A stretch of DNA of 41,396 nt from Algoriella xinjiangensis (GTDB taxonomy: Bacteria > Bacteroidota > Bacteroidia > Flavobacteriales > Weeksellaceae): contig NZ_FOUZ01000018.1 in NCBI RefSeq assembly GCF_900115015.1, positions 1 through 41,396 on the forward strand, in the 5' to 3' direction. Both the position numbers and the translations under genes were made by a program. This document shows, one piece after another, positions 7,658 to 15,082 of the stretch (position 1 is the first letter of the stretch; each line of letters begins with the position of its first letter). A model generated the notes under the pieces. That model worked only from the letters and a program-made list of their open reading frames with translations. It did not search any database and had not been told where the DNA came from.

Positions 7658-8632
7658 TTATTTTAAAGTAATCACATTTTGACCAACTTTATAACCATTT
7701 TGATAAATATCTATTCGATATTCTCCTTTCGGAAAATCATAATCAACCCAATCAAATGAAACACGAGAACCAGACATGTTGTTGTAATTTACATTTACAC
7801 GATCCGAATATTCAATTGTTGCACCCGAACGTAAATTTGTTTGCCCAGAATTAGCGCCTTTAAACTTTCCTATTTCGCCATTTGGTTTAAAAATAGTTAC
7901 AAATAATTCTTTGTTTTCAGATTCTGCATTCAAGTTTTTATCCAAATCAAACGAAACACGAACTTTATCAATTCTTCTTGCTCTAGTCGTTTCTACTTCT
8001 TTTCCACTCGATTTTACACGTAAACCTGTAATTTTATAATTAGAAATAGATAAAGTAGAATTTGTTTCTTTTATTAAGTTTTGACGATTCTCTTTTTCTT
8101 CGCTCAAATTTGACTCAACATTTTTCTTTTGTTCAGATAAATTTGAATTTTCAGAAGTAAGCACCGTATTTTTATTCGTCAATTTTACGTTTTCTTCTTT
8201 CAAACGATCAATCTCTTTTTTGTATTGTTTGATATCAGTTTGTAACGAAACAATCAAACGTTTTGCGCGTTGCAATTCGTCACTTGTAATTCCTTCTTTA
8301 TTTAAAATAGATTGAATTTCTTTTTGCTTGTCTAATATTAAACGATCTTGGTAACTTAACGAAGAATCTTTTTTAACAACACGCGTTTTTGCATCTTCAA
8401 AATCTGCACGTACAATACGCAATTCTTGTTTCAAAATCTCTCTTGATCGTTCCAAATCATTAATATTCCCCTGCATTTGCGAAGAATTTTTGTTATTTGT
8501 CTCTTTCTGATAAACAATATAACCAACAGCAAATAACAATAAAATTGCTAATGCGGCGATTGTAATGTTTTTGACAAAATCTTTGTTGTGTTTAGAATTT
8601 TTAGAAGGTTCTAAATCTTTGTATTCGGTCAT
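7658..8632 (-). CDS. single-pass membrane protein with long coiled coil, unknown function
   Basis: I do not recognise a named family. The 324-residue protein has a short polar N-terminus, a membrane helix at about 24-43 (ITIAALAILLLFAVGYIVYQ), a long Glu/Lys/Asn-rich coiled coil (about 50-195) and a C-terminal domain of beta character (KVRVSFDLDKNL, ELFVTIFKPNGE, RVSFDWVDYDFPKGEYRIDIY). ATG 8632 is preferred: the longer frame to 8752 would add 40 basic residues overlapping the upstream terminator. It lies between the LEA-like gene and a shared terminator. A structural or envelope role is possible. Confidence 0.75.
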   Translation of the reverse strand: MTEYKDLEPSKNSKHNKDFVKNITIAALAILLLFAVGYIVYQKETNNKNSSQMQGNINDLERSREILKQELRIVRADFEDAKTRVVKKDSSLSYQDRLILDKQKEIQSILNKEGITSDELQRAKRLIVSLQTDIKQYKKEIDRLKEENVKLTNKNTVLTSENSNLSEQKKNVESNLSEEKENRQNLIKETNSTLSISNYKITGLRVKSSGKEVETTRARRIDKVRVSFDLDKNLNAESENKELFVTIFKPNGEIGKFKGANSGQTNLRSGATIEYSDRVNVNYNNMSGSRVSFDWVDYDFPKGEYRIDIYQNGYKVGQNVITLK

Positions 8633-8740
8633 TGTTTTATTGAATTTCGGAGAGAGTATCTTTTTATAACAAAAACTAAACCATTTACATTTTTTATACA
8701 GAAAAGTTAAAAATTTAACATTTATATGCTTTCTAAAAGA

Positions 8741-8768
8741 AAAGTCTTGCATAAATATGCAAGACTTT
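8741..8768 (-). terminator. terminator of the LEA-like gene
   Basis: AAAGTCTTGCAT (8741-8752) and ATGCAAGACTTT (8757-8768) form a 12-bp stem with a 4-base loop just past the stop at 8771, followed by TCTTTT on the minus strand. Confidence 0.8.
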
Positions 8769-8770
8769 AT

Positions 8771-9202
8771 TTAATTTTCTTCTTTTTTTATTGTTGTAGC
8801 AGCATCATCTAATTTATCTTCTGCTTCTTGTTTCAGATCAGCTGCTTTTTCCTCAAGCTCCGATTTTTCATCTTTCAAAGCATCTTGTATATCCGACACT
8901 TTTTCTTTTACATACGTACTCGTTTCGTGCATTTGCTTTTCTGCAACATCTTTTACATCATTATACTCTTCTTTTGTACGCTCTTTAAAATCTTGTGCCG
9001 CTTCTTTGGTTTTTTCTTTTAATTCGCCTGTAGCTTCTTTTAGATTATCGAATGTTTTTTTAGCAAATTCAGACGCATCGTCAGCAATCAATGTTCCTGT
9101 TTTTTTTACTGTAGACGAAACGTCGTCAAATCTATCACCTGCAACGTCAATTGCAGTTTCAGTTTTTCCTAATAAACTCTTCAAAAAAGTTCTAAGTCCC
9201 AT
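8771..9202 (-). CDS. LEA/apolipoprotein-like amphipathic helical protein
   Basis: A 143-residue, highly charged protein almost wholly helical: after MGLRTFLKSLLGKTE it runs in 11-residue-like periods rich in Lys, Glu, Asp and Ala (KEKTKEAAQDF, KERTKEEYNDV, KDVAEKQMHET). This resembles group 3 late-embryogenesis-abundant or YtxH-tail proteins, often linked to desiccation or envelope stress. No signal peptide or membrane helix is clear. It has a terminator downstream and shares a divergent intergenic region with the glycerophosphodiesterase gene, where a 16-bp palindrome lies. Function is inferred only from composition. Confidence 0.75.
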   Translation of the reverse strand: MGLRTFLKSLLGKTETAIDVAGDRFDDVSSTVKKTGTLIADDASEFAKKTFDNLKEATGELKEKTKEAAQDFKERTKEEYNDVKDVAEKQMHETSTYVKEKVSDIQDALKDEKSELEEKAADLKQEAEDKLDDAATTIKKEEN

Positions 9203-9244
9203 AATAATTATTTTTAGTTGATTATTTCAGTTTAAATTTACATC

Positions 9245-9260
9245 TCTTTAAATTTAAAGA
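9245..9260. promoter_or_regulatory. 16-bp perfect palindrome in a divergent promoter region
   Basis: TCTTTAAATTTAAAGA is perfectly symmetric and lies between the divergent genes starting at 9202 and 9293. It could be an operator for a dimeric regulator; AT-rich chance symmetry is also possible. Confidence 0.3.
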
Positions 9261-9292
9261 CACTATTTTTTATATTTATTTTAGACAAGTTT

Positions 9293-10189
9293 ATGAACAT
9301 CAAATACATTAAACGATTATTATTTGGATTAACACTTCTAAATTTTACGCTTTTTTACAGTTGTAATCCTCAAAATAATCAAACAAAAGATGCATCAATT
9401 AATTCATCTGACGAAATAACCTTCAAATATTCGACCAAAAATAAAAATTACGTTAGTGCGCATCGTGGCGGAAGTGGAATTAAAAATTATCCTGAAAATT
9501 GTATCGAAACATTTGATTATTTACACCAAAAAGGAATACAAATTTTTGAAATAGATGTTGCGGTAACCAAAGATCAAAATTTAATTTTGATGCACGATAA
9601 TTCGTTACAACGAACAAGTACGGGGCGACAAGATGTCAATCAAATTAACCTAAATCAGATTAAGGAATACTTTTTGGTAGATGATTTTGGACAACAAACG
9701 TCATACAAAATTCCGACTTTTGCAGAAGCACTAAATTGGGGAAAAGACAAGCCAATTTACTTTATGGTTGACATAAAAAAAGGTGTTGATTATGCCGCAA
9801 TTGTTTCGACAATTAACCAAGCAAATATGCAAAACAAAGTGGTTTTAGTAACGTATAGCGTTGGACAAGCGAAGAAATTAAACCGAATTGCACCAAATAT
9901 GCTTTTATCAGTTTCGATGAGAAATGAGCGCGAATTTAATGAAATGATGAACAGTGGTATTCCGACTGACAAAATGGTTGCTTTTACAGGAACACGACGT
10001 AATGACAAATCATTGTTTGATAAAATTCATCAAAAAGATATTTTAGTCATTTTTGGCACATTAGGTAACTTGGATAAAAGTGCTGCGGCAAAAGGAAATC
10101 AGCTTTACAAAGATTTAGAAAAAGATGGAGTTGATATTTTTGCAACCGATCGCGCACTTGATGTTCAACAAACAATAAATAAAAATTAA
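9293..10189 (+). CDS. glycerophosphodiester phosphodiesterase family lipoprotein
   Basis: Hydrolyses glycerophosphodiesters to glycerol 3-phosphate and an alcohol. The 298-residue protein has a hydrophobic leader ending in FYSC with Cys24 as probable lipid anchor, although the -3 residue is atypical. The GDPD catalytic set is visible: AHRGG (His57, Arg58), PENCIETF (68-74), FEIDV (Glu87, Asp89) and LMHDNSLQRTS (His101). It is thus probably a periplasm-facing enzyme. The bshC ATG follows the stop with no gap, so they share a transcript; a functional link with bacillithiol is not evident. Confidence 0.9.
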   Translation: MNIKYIKRLLFGLTLLNFTLFYSCNPQNNQTKDASINSSDEITFKYSTKNKNYVSAHRGGSGIKNYPENCIETFDYLHQKGIQIFEIDVAVTKDQNLILMHDNSLQRTSTGRQDVNQINLNQIKEYFLVDDFGQQTSYKIPTFAEALNWGKDKPIYFMVDIKKGVDYAAIVSTINQANMQNKVVLVTYSVGQAKKLNRIAPNMLLSVSMRNEREFNEMMNSGIPTDKMVAFTGTRRNDKSLFDKIHQKDILVIFGTLGNLDKSAAAKGNQLYKDLEKDGVDIFATDRALDVQQTINKN

Positions 10190-11788
10190 ATGGAAAAAAT
10201 ATCATTAAAGGATTCAAATTATTTTTCAAAATTGATGTTGAATTATATCAATCAAGATGAAAGTTTATCCGAATTCTACAATCTATTTCCAACCAAAGAA
10301 AACTATATAAAACAAGCGCAAACTAAGCTTGAAAATTATAAAAATAGAGAAATTCTTGTTGAACAAATTAAGCAACAATTAAGCGGTTTAGATTTATCTA
10401 AAAAGCAACAAAAGAATTTAAAAAAGCTTGCCGAAAAAAATACAGTAACTATAACAACTGGGCATCAATTAAATTTATTTACGGGTCCGATTTTCTTTTT
10501 CTATAAAATTCTTCAGGTCATCAAAGCATGTAAAGAATTGAATAATGAGCAAGACGAAATAAATTATGTTCCTGTTTTTTGGATGGCAACGGAAGATCAT
10601 GATTTTGATGAAATAAACCATTTTAAGCATGGTGACAGAATTATACATTGGTCAAAAAAACACGGTGGTCCAGTTGGTCGTTTATCAACCGAAGGTTTAA
10701 AAGAAGTTTTTGAATCTTTTTTATTGATTTTACCAAACGGAAAAAAGAAAACTCAACTACAAGAATTAATCAACCAATCTTATTTATCGCACGATAAATT
10801 AACAGATGCTACTAGAAAATTAGTTCATCTATTATTTAAAGATTATGGTTTATTATTTGTTGATGGAGATGATAAAGAATTAAAAAAATTAATGATTTCT
10901 ACTTTTGAGAAAGAATTAATTCAGCAAAAATCTTATCAACATGTTATTCCACAAAACGCTAAATTAGAAGCTTTAGGCTATCCAATTCAAGTTAATCCAC
11001 GCGAAATAAACTTGTTTTATATGAAGGACGATAATTCGCGCGAACGAATTATTGAAGAAAATGGAACGTATTTTGTCAATAACACTTCTATCACGTTTAC
11101 ACAAGAAGAAATTTTAAACGATTTACGTCAAAATCCAGCTAAATTTAGTCCAAATGTAATTTTACGTCCGCTTTATCAAGAAACAATTTTACCAAATGTC
11201 GCGTACATTGGCGGCGGTGGCGAAATGGCGTATTGGTTACAATTAAAGGAAATGTTTGCTCAATTTGAGGTAGATTTTCCGCTTTTAGTTTTAAGAAATT
11301 CAATGTTAATTCGTACACAAAAACAGCACGAAAAACAATTGAAATTAGAATTGAGTAACGAAGATTTATTTTCGAATAGTTTAACTATTACAAAAGAACG
11401 CGTTATAAATTCGTCTAAAATTGCACCAAAAATTCCTGCTTTGGAAGACGAATTGAAAAGCATTTTTGACCGATTAGAAAATTTAAGCGATTTAACTGAT
11501 TCTTCTTTTGCAGACATGATACAAGCGCAGCGTACAAAACAATTGAAAGGTTTTGAGCGAATCAAAAAAAGATTAATACATGCAGAAGTTAAACAAAACG
11601 AAGCAATTTTGAATAGAATTGAACAACTTTTGAAAGAGCTTTCTCAACAAAATAGTTTACAAGAACGTGTCAAAAACTTTGCAGATTTTGACTATTTAGA
11701 TGTTCACTATTTTATTGATTTTATTGCAGATAGTCTTCAACCTTTCGAGTTTGAGTTTATAATAAATACGCTTGACGAAGAATTTTAA
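10190..11788 (+). CDS. bshC: bacillithiol biosynthesis cysteine-adding enzyme BshC
   Basis: Adds cysteine to glucosaminyl-malate in the last step of bacillithiol synthesis. The 532 residues match the family length. Recognisable blocks are TITTGHQLNLFTGPIFFFYK (about 84-103), VPVFWMATEDHDFDE (about 124-138) and YIGGGGEMAYWLQLK (about 337-351), followed by the BshC coiled coil around 430-500. The ATG directly follows the TAA of the upstream gene. Its presence indicates that bacillithiol is a low-molecular-weight thiol of this organism, which matters for interpreting the glutathione-synthetase-like gene at 22837. Confidence 0.95.
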   Translation: MEKISLKDSNYFSKLMLNYINQDESLSEFYNLFPTKENYIKQAQTKLENYKNREILVEQIKQQLSGLDLSKKQQKNLKKLAEKNTVTITTGHQLNLFTGPIFFFYKILQVIKACKELNNEQDEINYVPVFWMATEDHDFDEINHFKHGDRIIHWSKKHGGPVGRLSTEGLKEVFESFLLILPNGKKKTQLQELINQSYLSHDKLTDATRKLVHLLFKDYGLLFVDGDDKELKKLMISTFEKELIQQKSYQHVIPQNAKLEALGYPIQVNPREINLFYMKDDNSRERIIEENGTYFVNNTSITFTQEEILNDLRQNPAKFSPNVILRPLYQETILPNVAYIGGGGEMAYWLQLKEMFAQFEVDFPLLVLRNSMLIRTQKQHEKQLKLELSNEDLFSNSLTITKERVINSSKIAPKIPALEDELKSIFDRLENLSDLTDSSFADMIQAQRTKQLKGFERIKKRLIHAEVKQNEAILNRIEQLLKELSQQNSLQERVKNFADFDYLDVHYFIDFIADSLQPFEFEFIINTLDEEF

Positions 11789-11803
11789 ACGAAACATAAT
11801 TCG

Positions 11804-11811
11804 TATATTTG
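11804..11811 (+). promoter_or_regulatory. promoter -7 element of the LysM/PBP gene
   Basis: TATATTTG is an exact TAnnTTTG 19 bases before the ATG at 11831, giving the gene its own start despite its closeness to bshC. Confidence 0.6.
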
Positions 11812-11830
11812 ACAACGAAAATTCATCTAA

Positions 11831-13690
11831 ATGAAAAAAATATTAGCTTTATTGTTATTTGTTGGTGCAACAGCACTTTATGCTCAACAAAAAACGCATA
11901 CAGTTCAACCAAAAGAGACCGTTTACGGAATTTCTAAACAGTACGGAATTTCGCAGGAAGAATTATATAAAGCAAATCCTAAAATTGAGAAAAATGGTAT
12001 ACATCCTGGTGATTTAATCATTCTTCCAACAAAAGGAACTACGGCTGTAACGCCTACAGATACAAAACCAACAACCGAAGATTCGACAACATCAGACGTT
12101 TTTTCGGACCCAAATTATATGTACATAACTGTTCAACCAAAAGAAACAGTTTATAATTTAACGAAAAAATACAATGTTAGCGAAGCAACATTAACATCGT
12201 TAAATCCGCAAATAAAAGAAAGAGGTTTAGAAATTGGTGATGTGATAAAATTACCAAAAGCAATTACAAATAAAGATAATTTTGCGGTGCCAAAAGGTTC
12301 TCATTTAATCAAAAAAGGAGAAACACTTTACACGCTTTCTAAAGATTACAAAGTAAGTGTTGATGATATTTATGCAGAAAATCCGACTTTGCAAACTTCA
12401 GGTTTAAAAGAAGGAATGGTAATTTCTATTCCTAAAAAATCTGGCGCTGTTGTTATCGAGGAAAACACCATTAATTATACCGTACAAAATGGTGATACTG
12501 CGTATAATATTTTAGAACGTTATAATACCAATTTAGATGAATTATTACGTTTAAATCCAGAAGTTATCAATGGTTTAAAAGCTGGAATGATACTGAAATT
12601 ACCTTTGCAAAAAAATGCTAAAATCATAAAATACGGAAAAGCTGGAAAGCTGAAACGTGCAAATGATAACGAAATAAATATTGCAATTATGTTGCCTTTT
12701 GATGTGGCAAATAATCCGCAATTAAAAAATTCGCAAGCAACACAATTTTTTATGGGTGCTAAATTGGCGTTAACACGTTTAGCAAAAAAAGGTAAAAATG
12801 TAAATGTAAAAGTTATCGATACCAAAAATGGATCGATTCAAGATATTTTATCGACAACAGATTTTAGTAAAACAGATGCTGTTATCGGACCTTTAAATAC
12901 TTCGGATGTAACAGAAGTTGCTCACTTTTTTGACAATTCTGGTATCGCGGTAATTTCGCCTTATGCAAATGATGATTCGTTAAATTCTTTCAATGATTTA
13001 TTAATTTCTAATCCAAAAGATGAAGTAATTGCAGATCAAATTATCGAAGAAATAACGAAAAATTTTGCTGGAGAACAAGTTTATTTATTGACAAATAGAG
13101 ATGACCAAGAATTAGCAAATTACACAAAAAAGGAATTAGAAAAACAACTAAAAGCCAATGTTGTAATTGTTGATAATGCTTCAAAAATTGTGCAACCACA
13201 TGATAAAGTGGATGGTGTAGATTATTACACGCCAATTATTACGGTGATGGTTGGAGATGATGATAATCTTGGAAAACAATATTTAGAGAAATTAAAGACA
13301 TTTAACAAAGATAATATCAAGGCTTACGGAATAAAATCTGTTTCGGTTTATGATGTTTATAGTCCCGAAAATGCGAAGAATATTGATGCTTTCCGCGAAT
13401 TTGGTTTTGTGTATAGTACAGCTCGTTTAATCAATACACGTGATACAGAAGTGCAAAGTGTTCTGAAAGATTTTAAAGAAATTTATTGTGAATTTCCTAC
13501 TCGTTACGAGCAATTAGGCTACGATGTAACCTACGATATTGTAGATCGTATGAATAACAAAGGCGATGTAACAAACAATATTACAACAGAAAACACAAGA
13601 GTTTCTTCAAAATTTGCATACAAAAAAGTAAGTGGAAGTAAAGCTTATACAAACGATGCAAGTCGTGTGGTAAGATTACCAAAAAAATAA
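11831..13690 (+). CDS. four-LysM plus periplasmic-binding-protein (PBP1-fold) fusion
   Basis: A 619-residue exported protein with a signal peptide (to about residue 19, ALYAQ). Four LysM repeats follow at about 23-66, 98-142, 158-201 and 215-258, each with the HTVQPKETVYGISKQYG-type start and a GD/GM...LP end; they should bind peptidoglycan. From about 281 to the C-terminus is a type-I periplasmic binding fold like Leu/Ile/Val receptors (INIAIMLPF, AVIGPL, AVISPYAND). No transporter genes lie beside it, so nutrient uptake is unlikely; a wall-anchored sensor or a regulator of cell-wall synthesis, LpoA-like in fold, is possible. Confidence 0.88.
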   Translation: MKKILALLLFVGATALYAQQKTHTVQPKETVYGISKQYGISQEELYKANPKIEKNGIHPGDLIILPTKGTTAVTPTDTKPTTEDSTTSDVFSDPNYMYITVQPKETVYNLTKKYNVSEATLTSLNPQIKERGLEIGDVIKLPKAITNKDNFAVPKGSHLIKKGETLYTLSKDYKVSVDDIYAENPTLQTSGLKEGMVISIPKKSGAVVIEENTINYTVQNGDTAYNILERYNTNLDELLRLNPEVINGLKAGMILKLPLQKNAKIIKYGKAGKLKRANDNEINIAIMLPFDVANNPQLKNSQATQFFMGAKLALTRLAKKGKNVNVKVIDTKNGSIQDILSTTDFSKTDAVIGPLNTSDVTEVAHFFDNSGIAVISPYANDDSLNSFNDLLISNPKDEVIADQIIEEITKNFAGEQVYLLTNRDDQELANYTKKELEKQLKANVVIVDNASKIVQPHDKVDGVDYYTPIITVMVGDDDNLGKQYLEKLKTFNKDNIKAYGIKSVSVYDVYSPENAKNIDAFREFGFVYSTARLINTRDTEVQSVLKDFKEIYCEFPTRYEQLGYDVTYDIVDRMNNKGDVTNNITTENTRVSSKFAYKKVSGSKAYTNDASRVVRLPKK

Positions 13691-13709
13691 TTTAATTAAA
13701 ATAATATAT

Positions 13710-13745
13710 AAAAGCGATGTCAAAATTTGGTGTCGCTTTTTTTGA
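13710..13745 (+). terminator. terminator of the LysM/PBP gene
   Basis: AAAAGCGA pairs with TCGCTTTT, and the stem extends through G-T pairs to TGTC/GGTG around a loop at 13722-13728. A T run follows. Confidence 0.75.
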
Positions 13746-13815
13746 TTTTTAATATCTTGTTAATAAAGAAAAAAGAGAGCAAAGCAAGTTTAAAAAATTG
13801 TTATTAAATTCGCTT

Positions 13816-14985
13816 ATGCACAAACTCAAAGACAATTTACTCGTAAAAGTCATTCTCGCCATTGTATTAGGAATTGCATTGGGCGGAATAATACCAGAAA
13901 TTATTGGTCGTATTTTTATCACGTTCAATGATTTTTTTAGCGAATTATTAAACTTCTTAATTCCATTAATTATTGTTGGATTAATTGTTCCATCAATCGG
14001 ACGATTAGGACAAACCGCCGGAAAATTACTATTAACAACCGTTTTAATTGCTTACGGATCTACCATTTTTGCAGGATTATTAGGTTATTCGGCAAGTATG
14101 TCAATTTTTCCTAGTTTATTAGAAAGTCAAGCAGGACAAATTAATTTGGCTGAAAAAGCGAAAGAATTTACACCTTATTTTTCGATAGAATTTCCACCAT
14201 TATTTGGAGTAATGCCAGGATTGGTTTTTTCTTTTTTATTCGGTATTGGATTATCTCGTTTAAAAGATTCTACTTTCGGAAAATTTGCAGATAATTTTGA
14301 AGAAATAATTACTTATTTAATTCAAAATCTGATTATTCCATTATTACCAATCTTCATTTTCGGAATATTCTTAAACATGTCTTATTCAGGACAAGTTGTA
14401 ACTATTTTACATGTTTTTCTAAAAATAATTGGTGTTATTTTCGTTTTGCATGTTTTCTTATTGCTTCTTCAATTTACAATTGCAGGAATCGTTGCAAAGA
14501 AAAATCCAATCAAAATGTTGAAACTAATGTTACCTGCATATTTCACAGCTTTAGGAACACAATCTTCTGCGGCTACAATTCCAGTAACTTTAGCACAAGT
14601 TAAAAAAATTGGTGTACGAGATGAAATCGCAAGTTTTGCAGTGCCTTTATGTGCGACAATTCATTTATCTGGAAGCATGTTAAAAATTGTATGTTGTTGT
14701 ATTGCCTTGATGTTAATACAAGGTATTCCAATTGATTTTGTACAGTTTTTAGGCTTTATGTTGATGTTAGGAATTGCGATGGTTGCAGCGCCTGGAGTTC
14801 CTGGTGGAGCAATTATGGCTGCAATTGGTATTATAGCTTCTATGTTAGGCTTTAGTCCAGAAAATCAAGCATTGATGATTGCGTTATACATTGCTATGGA
14901 TAGTTTTGGTACTGCTGGAAATGTAACTGGAGATGGCGCAATTGCTGTTACGGTTGATAAAATTTTTCAGAAAAAGATAGCTTAG
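13816..14985 (+). CDS. dicarboxylate/amino acid:cation symporter (DAACS family)
   Basis: A 389-residue inner-membrane transporter of the GltP/DctA/glutamate transporter fold, moving dicarboxylates or acidic/neutral amino acids with Na+ or H+. Eight or so hydrophobic segments and two re-entrant loops are visible. The signatures are ALGTQSSAATIPVTL (the serine-rich hairpin), APGVPGG and MDSFGTAGNVTGDGA with the cation- and substrate-binding Asp/Asn residues. ATG 13816 is chosen over TTG 13798, since it places MHKLKDNLL right before the first helix. Flanked by terminators, so monocistronic. The substrate cannot be told from sequence. Confidence 0.92.
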   Translation: MHKLKDNLLVKVILAIVLGIALGGIIPEIIGRIFITFNDFFSELLNFLIPLIIVGLIVPSIGRLGQTAGKLLLTTVLIAYGSTIFAGLLGYSASMSIFPSLLESQAGQINLAEKAKEFTPYFSIEFPPLFGVMPGLVFSFLFGIGLSRLKDSTFGKFADNFEEIITYLIQNLIIPLLPIFIFGIFLNMSYSGQVVTILHVFLKIIGVIFVLHVFLLLLQFTIAGIVAKKNPIKMLKLMLPAYFTALGTQSSAATIPVTLAQVKKIGVRDEIASFAVPLCATIHLSGSMLKIVCCCIALMLIQGIPIDFVQFLGFMLMLGIAMVAAPGVPGGAIMAAIGIIASMLGFSPENQALMIALYIAMDSFGTAGNVTGDGAIAVTVDKIFQKKIA

Positions 14986-15014
14986 TTTTTTTTTAAAAAT
15001 ATCTTATAAATAAG

Positions 15015-15046
15015 AAAGAGTTCCAAAATTATTTGGAACTCTTTTT
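15015..15046. terminator. terminator between the symporter and the TonB-receptor-type gene
   Basis: AAAGAGTTCCAAA (15015-15027) pairs perfectly with TTTGGAACTCTTT (15032-15044) around ATTA, with T run to 15046. It serves the symporter and may serve the convergent gene. Confidence 0.85.
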
Positions 15047-15082
15047 AGTTTTAAAAATATGTAAATAGTAGAATGTACTTTT

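Noticed and set aside
8633-8752. N-terminal extension of the coiled-coil membrane protein by 40 residues
   Set aside because: The extra part is basic and low in complexity, overlaps the upstream gene's terminator, and ATG 8632 places a normal short N-terminus before the membrane helix.
12520-12825. 101-residue minus-strand ORF within the LysM/PBP gene
   Set aside because: Antisense frame of conserved coding sequence with no motif of its own.
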